DNA from: Acidimicrobiia bacterium | GTDB taxonomy: Bacteria > Actinomycetota > Acidimicrobiia > IMCC26256 > PALSA-610 | Assembly: GCA_036271555.1 (NCBI GenBank) | Contig: DATBAK010000003.1 | Location: forward strand, 62,001 to 126,000 | DNA: 64,000 bases | Direction of reading: 5' to 3' | Shown here: positions 56,107 to 63,991 of the stretch, piece by piece | Numbering within the stretch: position 1 is the stretch's first letter | How the letters are laid out: each line of letters opens with the position of its first letter | The notes under the pieces: model-generated | What the model saw: the letters and a program-made list of their open reading frames with translations, nothing else | What the model was told of the DNA's origin: nothing | Database searches by the model: none | Program-made: the position numbers and the translations under genes

Positions 56107-57092
56107 GTCGCGTGCTGCTCGTCGGGCTCGGTGAGGTCGGCGTGCGCGCGGCCCGTCAGCTCGTCGAGACACCCGGTGTCGATCGGGTGCTCGTCGCCGG
56201 CCATCGGCACCGCCGCGTCGACGAGCTCGTCGAATCGCTCGGTACGCGCGCGGAGTCCATCGACTTCCGGCCCGGCGATCCGATCCCGAACGTCGACGCG
56301 GTCGCGTGCGCGCTGCCCGACGACCTCGACGTCAAGGTCGTGATGACCGCGGTCGAGCAGGGTGTCGCGGTCGCTTCGTGTGCCGATGCGGCGCCCACGA
56401 TCGACCGCCTGCGCGCACTCGCCGACTCCGCACGCGAGCGCGCGGTCACCGTTGCGTTGGGTTGCGGGATCGCGCCCGGCCTCGCCGACGTGCTCGCGCG
56501 GCACGGTGCCGAAGCCTTCGACGAGGTCGACGAGATCGCGGTCGCGCGCTTCGGATGCGCGGGGCCGGCGAGCGTCGCGTCGGTGCGTTCCGAGCGGTCG
56601 GCTCCGGCGCGCGACTGGTACGACGGGGCGTGGCGTTCGATCGACCGGCCCGCCGAGGAGATCGTGTGGTTTCCCGAACCGATCGGCGCGCGTGACTGCC
56701 GCTCGGTGACCGGTGGGGCTTCGTTGCTCGTCGACGCGTTCCCGGGCGTTCCCTGCATTGGCGTGCGGCTCGGCGAGGCGCAACGCCGGCGCTTCGCGGT
56801 GCGGCGCCGCGTCGGCGACGAAGGCGAGTGGGGCGCGGCACGCGTCGAGGTGTACGGCCGGCGTGGTCGTGAGCGCGACGTCGTCGTCTACGGGGTCATC
56901 GAGCGGACCGCCGTCGCGGCCGGCACCGTGCTCGCGGTCGCGGCGGCGCAGCTCTGCGGTGCCGCGGGCGCGACGATCCACCGGCCGGGCGTGCACGGAC
57001 TCGCGGCGCTGGTCGAGCCGGTGATCTTTCTCTCCGAGCTGTCGGCTCGCGGCGTGCGGGTCGCGACCTTCGAAGGCGCGCCGGTCGGCTGA
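56103..57092 (+). CDS. Saccharopine dehydrogenase-like NAD(P)-binding protein
   Basis: A 329-aa protein beginning with a Rossmann fold (VLLVGLGEVGVRAARQL) and a 'saccharopine dehydrogenase NADP-binding' layout: GCGIAPGLADVLARHGAEAFDEVDEIAVARFG and later SVTGGASLLVDAFPGV. These proteins are often carboxynorspermidine-like or putative reductases. ATGA overlap with the small membrane protein. Next feature is the tRNA-Ala gene that hosts the mobile element. Confidence 0.8.
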   Translation: MSRVLLVGLGEVGVRAARQLVETPGVDRVLVAGHRHRRVDELVESLGTRAESIDFRPGDPIPNVDAVACALPDDLDVKVVMTAVEQGVAVASCADAAPTIDRLRALADSARERAVTVALGCGIAPGLADVLARHGAEAFDEVDEIAVARFGCAGPASVASVRSERSAPARDWYDGAWRSIDRPAEEIVWFPEPIGARDCRSVTGGASLLVDAFPGVPCIGVRLGEAQRRRFAVRRRVGDEGEWGAARVEVYGRRGRERDVVVYGVIERTAVAAGTVLAVAAAQLCGAAGATIHRPGVHGLAALVEPVIFLSELSARGVRVATFEGAPVG

Positions 57093-57138
57093 TTCGGTCC
57101 GCCACCCGGTGAGGCGAGCGCGTAGCGTTGACGCACCC

Positions 57139-57214
57139 GGGGACGTAGCTCAGTTGGCAGAGCACCTGCTTTGCAAGCAGGGGGTCGTGGGTTCGAATCC
57201 CATCGTCTCCACCA
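57139..57214 (+). tRNA. tRNA-Ala (TGC anticodon), target of integration
   Basis: Cloverleaf with acceptor GGGGACG/CGTCTCC, including the G3:U70 pair diagnostic for alanine, anticodon loop CTTTGCAAG with TGC, T arm GTGGGTTCGAATCCCAT and CCA encoded (57212-57214). The 3' part from 57170 is repeated at 63949, so the integrated element restored the gene. A transcription terminator hairpin lies 37 bases after the CCA. Confidence 0.98.
57170..57212 (+). repeat. attL, 43-bp direct repeat
   Basis: From TTTGCAAGCAGG in the anticodon arm to the first C after the discriminator. It is identical to 63949-63991, the only other copy in the window. The crossover probably lies in this core. Confidence 0.95.
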
Positions 57215-57250
57215 ATCACGAGCCTCTTGACCAGGACTTCTGTACTCTGA

Positions 57251-57274
57251 ACCCCGCCTTCGAGCGGGGTTTTT
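57251..57274 (+). terminator. Rho-independent terminator after tRNA-Ala
   Basis: Stem ACCCCGC (57251-57257) and GCGGGGT (57264-57270), loop CTTCGA, then a run of five T. It stops tRNA-Ala transcription, which otherwise would enter the integrase gene. It lies inside the element. Confidence 0.88.
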
Positions 57275-57288
57275 GCATCGGTGATTAT

Positions 57289-57309
57289 CGATGTATCAAG
57301 GATGTATCA
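57289..57309 (+). repeat. 21-bp direct repeat, left copy (candidate integrase arm site)
   Basis: CGATGTATCAAGGATGTATCA is itself two GATGTATCA boxes two bases apart. It recurs exactly at 63810-63830. It covers the far-upstream ATG of the integrase frame. Position just inside both att sites suits arm-type binding sites for the integrase. Confidence 0.7.
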
Positions 57310-57326
57310 GAACGGGGCGGCACTGG

Positions 57327-58460
57327 ATGGTCTGGAAAGCGACAGGACGGCCGATTGTTCGCCAGCAGCGCGGGCGCTGGGTCGTTCGCATCGACGGGCT
57401 GGAAACAACGACCGGAACGGCGCGCCCGCGCCAAATCGGCACCTATTCGAGCCGGCGCGCGGCGCAGAGGGCGGCGACCGACGCCGCCGCATCGGGTGAA
57501 GGCCCCGTCGCTCGGGGCTCGGTCTCGTGGTTGGTTCACCGGTGGCTTGCATCGAAGACCGACATCTCGGTGAAGGGCAAAGCTCAGTACGAGTGGGCCG
57601 CGGGCCACATAGACCGGGCGCTCGGCCCGGTCCGTCTCGATCGGCTCGACCGCGAAGACATTGCACGCTGGCTCGAGGATCTCGCGCAGGGCGGGAAGTA
57701 CTCGCGGCGCAGCATCCAGATCTTCCGCAACACGCTGAAGGCCGCCCTCGCCGATGCGACCGACGAGGGCCTTATCCCGCGCAATCCTGCGGCGCGGGTT
57801 CCGATGCCGCGCGCCGTGGTGAAGCCAGGTTTGATCCGCGACACACCGAGCTGGGACGAGCAGCAGGTCGCGACGTTCCTCGCCGCGATCGTCGACCACC
57901 GCCTCGCCGCGCCGATCCGCCTCGAGACGCTCTACGGCTTGCGTCGCAGCGAGTTGCTCGCGTTGAAATGGGACGACATCGACTTCCGGAACGGCACCGT
58001 TGAAATCGACGAGGGCCTCGTGGAGGTCAAGGGTGGTGTGGTCTGGACTCCGGGCAAGAGCGCCCGTTCACGGCGCACCATGCCCGTCGACGAAGCGACG
58101 ATGGCGGGTCTGAAGTCGCACCGCCGAGCACAGAACGCCGAGCGATTGCAGGCGGGCGCAGAGTGGATCGGCCTCGACCTGGTGGTCACGACTCGAAACG
58201 GCAATTACGTCGAACCTCGCAACTTTGACGCGATCCTGGATCGGTTGATCACGCGCGCTGGCCTTCCACGCTTGACGTCGCACGGCCTGCGACATACCGC
58301 GGCGACACTGATGGTCCGACACTCGGCCGATCTTGGTGAGCTGCGAGCTGTGGCCGACATTCTCGGACACAGCCCCGACATGCTGATGAAGGTCTACGCG
58401 CACACCGTTCCTGAGAGCCTGCGTTCCGTCGTCGCCAAGATCGGTGATCGATCGTCCTGA
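57327..58460 (+). CDS. int: Tyrosine recombinase (site-specific integrase)
   Basis: A 377-aa integrase. An N-terminal arm-binding part reads RGRWVVRIDG...RQIGTYSSRRAAQRAAT, followed by a core-binding SAM-like domain (around KAQYEWAAGHIDRALGPVRLDRLDREDIARWLEDLAQ). The catalytic domain carries Arg206 (LYGLRRSE), His319-x-x-Arg322 (HGLRH), His348 (LGHS) and nucleophile Tyr357 (VYAHT), so it is intact. ATG 57327 is preferred because the ATG at 57291 lies within a repeat also found at the far end, outside any gene. Encoded beside the tRNA target, reading away from it; convergent with the relaxase. Confidence 0.93.
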   Translation: MVWKATGRPIVRQQRGRWVVRIDGLETTTGTARPRQIGTYSSRRAAQRAATDAAASGEGPVARGSVSWLVHRWLASKTDISVKGKAQYEWAAGHIDRALGPVRLDRLDREDIARWLEDLAQGGKYSRRSIQIFRNTLKAALADATDEGLIPRNPAARVPMPRAVVKPGLIRDTPSWDEQQVATFLAAIVDHRLAAPIRLETLYGLRRSELLALKWDDIDFRNGTVEIDEGLVEVKGGVVWTPGKSARSRRTMPVDEATMAGLKSHRRAQNAERLQAGAEWIGLDLVVTTRNGNYVEPRNFDAILDRLITRAGLPRLTSHGLRHTAATLMVRHSADLGELRAVADILGHSPDMLMKVYAHTVPESLRSVVAKIGDRSS

Positions 58461-58476
58461 ACACGGGGGCAAGTAT

Positions 58477-60945
58477 TCAGAGTTCGAGTTCCCGCGTGGC
58501 GATTCGTCTTCGCGGCTGCGTGTCGGTGGCGAGTTGTTCGGCTCCGGTGCGGGCGAGACCGCGTTCGAGTGGGGCGAGCTGGTGGTCGGGTTCGGTGTCG
58601 GGCAGGACGTAGAGGTGGTTGCTGGTCTTGCCGCGGGAGAGGCCGGTGTACGCGAGCTCTCGGTAGACGGTGTCGTCGACGAGCGCGTGCACGTGGCGCG
58701 CGGTCATGCCTTGGGTCTTGTGGATCGTGAACGCGTATCCGAGGTCGACGTGGCCGTCAGCGGCGTAGCGGAGTGGTAGCCGTCGTTGTTCGCCGTTGGT
58801 GGTGGTGATGTCGAGCATTCCGTCAACGGAGGTGATGACTCCGCGGGTTCCGTTGCGGACACCGACTCTCGTGTCGTTGCGCAGGCAGATGATCTCGTCA
58901 CCGGCTTGGTAGTGCCGGCCGGCGGCCATGAGCGTGGAGCCGGACAGTTGTCCGTCGTGGTCCATTCGTCGGCGGGCGAGTTGGTTGAGGTTGCGGACGT
59001 CGTCTCGGTGCGCGGCGATGATGATCGACTCGCCACCGCCGGCCCGATGGTTCCACCAGTCGTCGACGAGCTGGCGGAGAAGCTGATCGCGGGTGGGTGC
59101 GTGGTGAACGCGGCCGTGCTCGACATACATGGCGAGCGCGCGTTGAGGGTCGCCGGTGCGGAGCTCGCCGAGCGCGATCTGTTCCCAGACGGCTTGTTGA
59201 CGTCGGTTTTCGACGAGTTCGATGATGGGGAGCCGGCGGGCGAGTCCGGCGAGGAGTCCGCCGGCGTCGATGGCGGGGAGTTGGTGGGGGTCGCCGACGA
59301 GGACGAGTTTGCCGTTGGCGTCCCAGACGTGGCGGGCGAGCGCGGCGAGTTGCCGGGTGCCGACCATTGCGGCTTCGTCCACGATCACGATCGTGCCTGC
59401 GTCGAGCCGTTCCCCGCGTTCGAAGGCACCGAGGAGCGACGCGATCGTGAACGCCGGGATCTTGGCGGCGGTCGAGAGTTCGTCGACAGCCCGTCCCGCG
59501 AGCGCGGTGCCGATGACCGGCACATGCGTGGTCTGCCAGGCTTGAACGGCGGTGGCGAGCGCGGTGGTTTTGCCGGTTCCGGCTGCGGCGACGACGAGTT
59601 CGATCCCGCGGGTCGATCGGTTGAGCGTGGTGACGAGCTCGCGTTGCTCGTCGGAGAGGCCCGGCGTCCGATCGAGCACGCGTTGGAGGTCGGTGTCGTC
59701 GACGGCGCGCGTGTGCGAGCCCGCGGCTTTGGTGCGGGCGTGGGTGAGAATCTCGTGTTCGATGTCGAGGAGTTCACGCGTCGTGTAGCTCCGACCGGGG
59801 ACACCGCGACGTTGTATCGGACCGAGCGGAACGAAACGCGCGTCGAGCACGAGGTCGTCGGCGAGCCACTCGATCTCGGCGACGGTGCCACCGTCGCGGA
59901 GTTGGTCGCAGACACCTTGCAGCATCTCGAGCCGGCTGAACGTCGAACGTTTCGCAGTGAGACCACTCGTGGGTGCGCTCAGCGCAACGGCGACGGACGC
60001 GACGGACGGGCCGACACGACTGGTGGGCTCATTGGTGGGTGTTCTGGTGAGACTTTCGGTCAACTGAGCCGCGGGGAACCCGGCCGCGATCGCTTCGGCC
60101 GCCCAACGCGCCCGCAGGTCGGCGTCGTGTTCACCGACGATCTTCGCCGGCCGCGTCGCGAGCGTCGCGACCTGCGCGGCACGCGCGGACCGGCGGCCTT
60201 CGCGGGCGAGTTCGGCGACGATCGCGGCGCGCCGTTTCGAGAACAGACGCCGCAGCGGTTCGGTGACGCTGGTGAGCTCGCCGACACCGCTGCCGACCGG
60301 ACCCCAATCGGCACCGAGCCGCTGGGAGAGCTCGTGCCGGAGCTGTGCTTGGTAGAGGTAACCGGCGGTCTTGGCGTGGGCGAAGATCCGGCGGCTATCG
60401 AGCGTCCGCCAGACACCGTCATTCGGTGTCGGGGTGCTGTTCGCCACGATCACATGCGTGTGCAGGAGCGGGTCGCGTTCGCGGCTCGTGCGATGCACGA
60501 ACGCCGCAGCCAGGAACCCGCCACCCGCAGTCGTCGCGAGGCCGTTGTGGCCGCGACGGACCGCGCAGGCCTCACGCTCGAGGAACCCGACCGCAGCAGC
60601 GACCGCAGCGGCGTGCGCGCCGACGATCTCCGCCGCGACATCGGCTGGGGCGAACGCCCACGCGACCGAGACCGATTTCGGTGCCCGGAACGTCAGATCG
60701 AACCCGCGGACGCGACGATTGTCCGCGACGCCGAGCCGGGCACCGTCGCGTGGGTGCCGGTCGTCGAGAACCGCGGTCAGGTCCGCTCGCGCGACGTCGC
60801 CGGAGAGTCCGAGCAGCGACGCTGACGCGCACCACACGCCCGCGGGTGCGTCGGTGCCGAGGTAGTAGTCCTCGACACCCGACACGACCGCCTCGGCGTA
60901 ATAGGCCTCGACGTTCGCGCCGGTGAGGACCTTCACGTTCAACAC
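58477..60945 (-). CDS. MobF-family conjugative relaxase fused to TraI/TrwC-type helicase
   Basis: An 822-aa two-domain protein. The relaxase has paired tyrosines Tyr15/Tyr16 (EAYYAEAV) for nicking, the GFDLTFRAPKSVSV segment and a metal-binding triad His151, His162, His164 (VHRTS...LLHTHV). The C-terminal SF1 helicase has Walker A AAGTGKTT at 454-461, Walker B IVIVDEAAM near 520, motif III LVGDPHQLP and late motifs FTIHKTQGM and YTGLSRG. It nicks oriT and unwinds the transferred strand. It is shorter than plasmid TraI. It is transcribed toward the integrase from the hairpin-rich region at 61199-61320. Confidence 0.95.
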   Translation of the reverse strand: MLNVKVLTGANVEAYYAEAVVSGVEDYYLGTDAPAGVWCASASLLGLSGDVARADLTAVLDDRHPRDGARLGVADNRRVRGFDLTFRAPKSVSVAWAFAPADVAAEIVGAHAAAVAAAVGFLEREACAVRRGHNGLATTAGGGFLAAAFVHRTSRERDPLLHTHVIVANSTPTPNDGVWRTLDSRRIFAHAKTAGYLYQAQLRHELSQRLGADWGPVGSGVGELTSVTEPLRRLFSKRRAAIVAELAREGRRSARAAQVATLATRPAKIVGEHDADLRARWAAEAIAAGFPAAQLTESLTRTPTNEPTSRVGPSVASVAVALSAPTSGLTAKRSTFSRLEMLQGVCDQLRDGGTVAEIEWLADDLVLDARFVPLGPIQRRGVPGRSYTTRELLDIEHEILTHARTKAAGSHTRAVDDTDLQRVLDRTPGLSDEQRELVTTLNRSTRGIELVVAAAGTGKTTALATAVQAWQTTHVPVIGTALAGRAVDELSTAAKIPAFTIASLLGAFERGERLDAGTIVIVDEAAMVGTRQLAALARHVWDANGKLVLVGDPHQLPAIDAGGLLAGLARRLPIIELVENRRQQAVWEQIALGELRTGDPQRALAMYVEHGRVHHAPTRDQLLRQLVDDWWNHRAGGGESIIIAAHRDDVRNLNQLARRRMDHDGQLSGSTLMAAGRHYQAGDEIICLRNDTRVGVRNGTRGVITSVDGMLDITTTNGEQRRLPLRYAADGHVDLGYAFTIHKTQGMTARHVHALVDDTVYRELAYTGLSRGKTSNHLYVLPDTEPDHQLAPLERGLARTGAEQLATDTQPRRRIATRELEL

Positions 60946-61361
60946 GCCGTGGTCCCCGCGACCCCACCAAAGAGCCCACCAATCGGGCCGAGCATCGCTG
61001 ATGCCAGTCTGTGCTCACCATCCGAACACTCACCAAAACCACGCCCGATCGCGCAGAACCGGCTCCCGCGCGACCCGGCATCGACCCGTCCCGTTGACTG
61101 CTCCATCGCACCGTCTCCCTCCGACCGAACGACCGTTCCGCGACCGCGAACGCATCCGACGCTCGCGACCCGTCCTCTGTGTGCGAACGCGCGAGCCAGA
61201 TCGGAACCAGAAATCGGTTCCGATCGCGCGATTTTTTCGGCACACAAGGGTCGACACCCAACGGAACGCGGTCACCAGCGCGCGCGAGCGAGCGACCGGA
61301 TCGGCATCAGAAGCCGATCCACCACCGGGCCGATGACACCAACGAGAAGGAGCAGCCACCG
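60946..61361. other. Gene-free block upstream of the relaxase with two related hairpins (candidate oriT)
   Basis: No credible gene in these 416 bases. It holds two inverted repeats: GATCGGAACC/GGTTCCGATC (61199-61208 and 61216-61225, 7-base loop AGAAATC), followed by ATCGCGCGAT and a T6 run; and GGATCGGC/GCCGATCC (61298-61305 and 61313-61320, 7-base loop ATCAGAA). The loops share CAGAA, and arms share GATCGG. Paired hairpins beside a MobF gene suggest oriT, though the first plus its T-run could also be a terminator for a plus-strand transcript. Confidence 0.45.
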
Positions 61362-61553
61362 ATGACAACCAGCCCGATTCGCACGAAGACGCCCGCGTCG
61401 ACGATGTCGATCACCGAAGCCGCCGACACGCTCGGCATCGGCCGAACCCTCGCCTACGAACTCGCCCGCACCGGCGAACTCCCCACCATCCGCCTCGGCC
61501 GCCGACTCGTCGTACCCCGACGAGCACTCCAACGACTGCTCGGCGATGGCTGA
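61362..61553 (+). CDS. Excisionase-like HTH protein (recombination directionality factor candidate)
   Basis: A 63-residue protein of the HTH_17/excisionase group: SITEAADTLGIGRTLAYELARTGELPTIRLGRRLVVPRRALQRLLG. It forms a winged helix-turn-helix that reads one DNA half-site. AAGGAG lies nine bases before ATG 61362. In elements of this kind it bends DNA at att to favour excision by the integrase. Confidence 0.87.
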   Translation: MTTSPIRTKTPASTMSITEAADTLGIGRTLAYELARTGELPTIRLGRRLVVPRRALQRLLGDG

Positions 61554-61891
61554 ACATCGCCGGCCGTCGCGGTTCCGCAGTGGACAGGCCGAGCGGCTAT
61601 CGAAACGAGCACCGCTCGTCCTCGATCACCGGACCATCTTGTTCGTTGCGCCAAGCGCAACGAACTGAGGGGATTCGCGGCGCGACAGGTTGTCGTGGGT
61701 CGGAGCGCGCAATCGAAGAAACGGACGTCGACGGACACCCCGGAAGAGGCCCGTAGCGATTGGTGATCGCCGCAACCGAGGTGCGCCGCCGCCCAAATGC
61801 GCTGTCGAGACTGCAGTCTCCTCCTGGGCTCTTGGCACTGCGTCGTCGGCGATCGCGCGCTGCGTCTCAGCGTGTCTCTACGCTTTCGTCT
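61554..61891. other. Gene-free stretch with strong hairpin at 61641-61665
   Basis: I see no gene in these 338 bases. At 61641-61651 and 61655-61665 there is a perfect 11-bp inverted repeat (GTTCGTTGCGC, loop CAA, GCGCAACGAAC) without a T-run. It may be a structured RNA element or a binding site. Confidence 0.6.
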
Positions 61892-62251
61892 GTGGCGGTG
61901 AAACGGCGCTGGCGCTTCTACACGACTGCAGCAGGTCGCAGCCCGGTTCGAGACTTCCTGACCGCGGCGCGTCTGTCGAGCGACGATCGCGACGAGATCC
62001 TCGCTGCGATGAAGGATGTCCAGGTCAACGGTCTGCCGATCGCGCGTCACCTCAGCGGCGACGTGTACGAGGTGCGTGCCGACGGCCGCCAAGCCACCTA
62101 CCGCGTCCTTTTCGCGGCTGAGGGAAAGAGCAGCCAGGTCCTCCTGGCGCTGTCGGCGTTCAGCAAGAAGACCCAACGCACACCGCCCGACGAGATCCGT
62201 CTCGCCCATCGGCGACTCACCGACTGGCGAGCGCGCGCCCGAACCGAATAA
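61892..62251 (+). CDS. higB: HigB/RelE-like toxin (Gp49-like, DUF891)
   Basis: A 119-aa basic protein: RRWRFYTTAAGRSPVRDFLTAARLSSDDRDEILAAMKDV, then GLPIARHLSGDVYEVRADGRQATYRVLFAAEG, KSSQVLLALSAFSKKTQRTPPDEIRLAHRRL. This is the phage-derived Gp49-like/HigB layout of mRNA-cleaving toxins with the RelE fold. It precedes the antitoxin gene, as is usual for HigBA. GTG 61892 or GTG 61898 may be the start. Activity is inferred from family and neighbour. Confidence 0.85.
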   Translation: MAVKRRWRFYTTAAGRSPVRDFLTAARLSSDDRDEILAAMKDVQVNGLPIARHLSGDVYEVRADGRQATYRVLFAAEGKSSQVLLALSAFSKKTQRTPPDEIRLAHRRLTDWRARARTE

Positions 62252-62276
62252 CTCAAATCTGGGTTATGCTGAGGTC

Positions 62277-62636
62277 ATGGCTCGCAAAGACGACCTCGAC
62301 ACGCTCATCGACGAGCTCGCAGCCGACGACCCCGACATCCATCTGCGCGTCGCCGCTGCCCTCCAGCGCCGCGAGCTCGCGCGCCAACTCGCCGACTGCC
62401 GACGCGCCGCCGGCCTTACCCAGGTCGCGATCGCCGAACGTATGGGAACGAGCCAGGGCCAGGTCACGCGTTTCGAGTCGGGCGCCGACACCAGACTGTC
62501 GACGGTCGCCCGTTACGCCGCCGCCCTCGGCGTCCAGATCGACTGGACAATCACACCGGCCCGACGGACGCGGCGACCGGTGGCTCGAGCGACGAAGACG
62601 CATCACCGCGCTCCTGCGCGAGCCTCACGAAACTGA
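62277..62636 (+). CDS. higA: HigA-like antitoxin, XRE family
   Basis: A 119-aa protein with a helix-turn-helix (LADCRRAAGLTQVAIAERMGTSQGQVTRFESGADTRLSTVARYAAALG), preceded by an N-terminal helix and followed by a basic tail. It binds the toxin and represses the pair. ATG 62277 follows a TATGCT -10 at 62265-62270 so closely that a separate leaderless transcript for the antitoxin is possible, besides cotranscription with the toxin 25 bases upstream. Confidence 0.87.
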   Translation: MARKDDLDTLIDELAADDPDIHLRVAAALQRRELARQLADCRRAAGLTQVAIAERMGTSQGQVTRFESGADTRLSTVARYAAALGVQIDWTITPARRTRRPVARATKTHHRAPARASRN

Positions 62637-62811
62637 GGTTCGAGGCAATCGCACTGACGGCCTCGCACAACCGACTCGACTTCCGCCGAACCCCGAAGGG
62701 GTCGATCACCCCCATCACCGCGGAGCCGGCGCTTGGAGACGCCCGAGACGCGTCGATATGGGAGCGCGCGTTGGGGCCAGCTTGGCGTGTTCTCGAGGAG
62801 GCGTTTCGGTG

Positions 62812-63483
62812 TTAGTCGACGGTCCAGGTTTTCGTGCGGTGTAGTCGAATACGCCAGTCGGCGGCGGAGCGATCCATACCGGCCGACTCGCAATACTCGA
62901 TCAGGCCTTCGATCTGTTGAAGCATTGCTCTTTGTCGCTGCGCCCAGGGCGGCCGTTGCTGTGCAGCCTCGAAGATTGCGTCGAGCGCATCGATAGCTTC
63001 GGGGTGGTGCATGCGGACGATCCACTCGCTCCAGGCGAGGTCCTCGATCGGGCTGCCGATGTGAGCCGATTCCCAGTCGAGAACGCCGGTGACGCGATCC
63101 GCGTTCAGGTCGAAGAGCATGTTCTGCGGTCCGAAGTCGCCGTGCACGATCACTGAACCCTCGCCGACGAGATCAGGAACCGTGTCGGGTGGCACCCCTT
63201 GCAACGCGACCAACGCCTCACCCGCGAGTCGCAACACCTTGGACGCATGGCCCTCATCGATCAGTTCTTGGCCGTGACGGCCCGGGAGCAAGCTCAGGCT
63301 CAGCCGCGGGACGGAGAGGTCCTGGTCCACGACAATGGCGACGGGCAGTTGACCGGCGAGTCCAACAAGACACGCCAGTTCCCGCGCCGAGTTCGCCCAG
63401 CGCCGCGGCCCGTCGTAAGTCTTTTCCACTTGCGCATCCACCAAGCGAGTGAAGTTCGTGTAGCCGTGCGGAAGGCGATCCAT
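62812..63483 (-). CDS. Aminoglycoside phosphotransferase (APH) family kinase
   Basis: A 223-aa protein of the APH/choline-kinase-like fold: VIVHGDFGPQNMLFD (catalytic loop with Asp116 and Asn121) and VTGVLDWESAHIG (metal-binding Asp136). The N-terminal lobe is present but short (LPHGYTNFTRLVDAQVEKTYDGPRRWANSARELACL). It is smaller than typical resistance enzymes (about 260-330), so it may not act on aminoglycosides; members also phosphorylate other small molecules. ATG 63483. It is the cargo gene of the element. Confidence 0.85.
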   Translation of the reverse strand: MDRLPHGYTNFTRLVDAQVEKTYDGPRRWANSARELACLVGLAGQLPVAIVVDQDLSVPRLSLSLLPGRHGQELIDEGHASKVLRLAGEALVALQGVPPDTVPDLVGEGSVIVHGDFGPQNMLFDLNADRVTGVLDWESAHIGSPIEDLAWSEWIVRMHHPEAIDALDAIFEAAQQRPPWAQRQRAMLQQIEGLIEYCESAGMDRSAADWRIRLHRTKTWTVD

Positions 63484-63809
63484 CCCGACATCATCGCGGG
63501 AGTCGGGCTTCGCCGATCGCCGCGATCCCAGTCGGTATGCCCCCCGCGATCGCGGGCGGGGGTTCACGCGCGTTCGAGACGCCGTCGCTCAGATCTGCAT
63601 TCTCATGGCGCGTTCATGGCGCGCGCTGACGTCCGTAGGGGTTCGGCGATGTTCGCTCCCGAGTACGACGCTCGCTGCTGACGTTCGCCGGCGCGCGTTT
63701 AGCGCCGACGGCCCGTACTGTACGCGGTGCATGAAGTCGCATCGCTCGTCTCGATCGAGCGGAGGAGTGACAGCGGCTCCCCTGCGCGCGTGCCCGGCTA
63801 AGACGGGCG
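63484..63809. other. Gene-free stretch at right end of the element
   Basis: No credible gene. It includes a 14-bp perfect palindrome CCCGCGATCGCGGG at 63543-63556, near the phosphotransferase start, and a short direct TCATGGCGCG repeat around 63603-63622. Otherwise nothing evident. Confidence 0.6.
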
Positions 63810-63830
63810 CGATGTATCAAGGATGTATCA
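63810..63830 (+). repeat. 21-bp direct repeat, right copy (candidate integrase arm site)
   Basis: Identical to 57289-57309, in the same orientation, 118 bases before attR. Outside any gene here, which supports a role as DNA signal and not as coding sequence. Confidence 0.7.
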
Positions 63831-63933
63831 AACCGCTGCGTTCTGAGGCGTGTCGGCGTGAACGTCGCGTGACCGTCAGTCTGTAAACGCCCAGGTCAGA
63901 AGCCCTGTGCGAACGCTGGCGGACGCCGGCGAA

Positions 63934-63991
63934 TAGCCCAATTGCAGATTTGCAAGCAGGGGGTCGTGGGTTCGAATCCCATCGTCTCCAC
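63934..63991 (+). repeat. attR with degenerate tRNA-Ala 5' half
   Basis: The last 43 bases (63949-63991) are identical to attL. Before them, TAGCCCAATTGCAGA resembles the D arm TAGCTCAGTTGGCAGA of the tRNA, with 8 bases between D arm and anticodon arm missing. It is not a functional tRNA. The element's attachment site therefore seems derived from a larger, decayed copy of the tRNA gene. Confidence 0.85.

Larger units (their letters stand above)
57170..63991. mobile_element. Integrative mobilizable element in tRNA-Ala
   Basis: This is a 6.8-kb unit between 43-bp direct repeats of the tRNA-Ala 3' end. In order it carries the integrase next to the tRNA, a convergent MobF relaxase-helicase, an intergenic block with paired hairpins, an excisionase-like protein, a HigBA-type pair and an aminoglycoside-phosphotransferase-family gene. 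There are 21-bp repeats just inside both ends. No VirB/VirD4 or coupling protein is present, so self-transfer is not possible; helper-dependent mobilisation is expected. The 7th gene cluster has slightly lower GC and more CGA codons than the host genes. Confidence 0.9.

Noticed and set aside
57291-57326. Longer integrase start at ATG 57291
   Set aside because: The ATG lies within the 21-bp repeat also present at 63810 outside any gene, and there is no ribosome site; ATG 57327 is preferred.
61454-62209. 251-codon minus-strand open frame over the toxin and upstream gap
   Set aside because: Antisense to the toxin gene, with no domain and shadow composition.
63934-63990. Second tRNA-Ala
   Set aside because: The acceptor 5' strand is missing and the D-arm to anticodon-arm segment is deleted; it is an att repeat.
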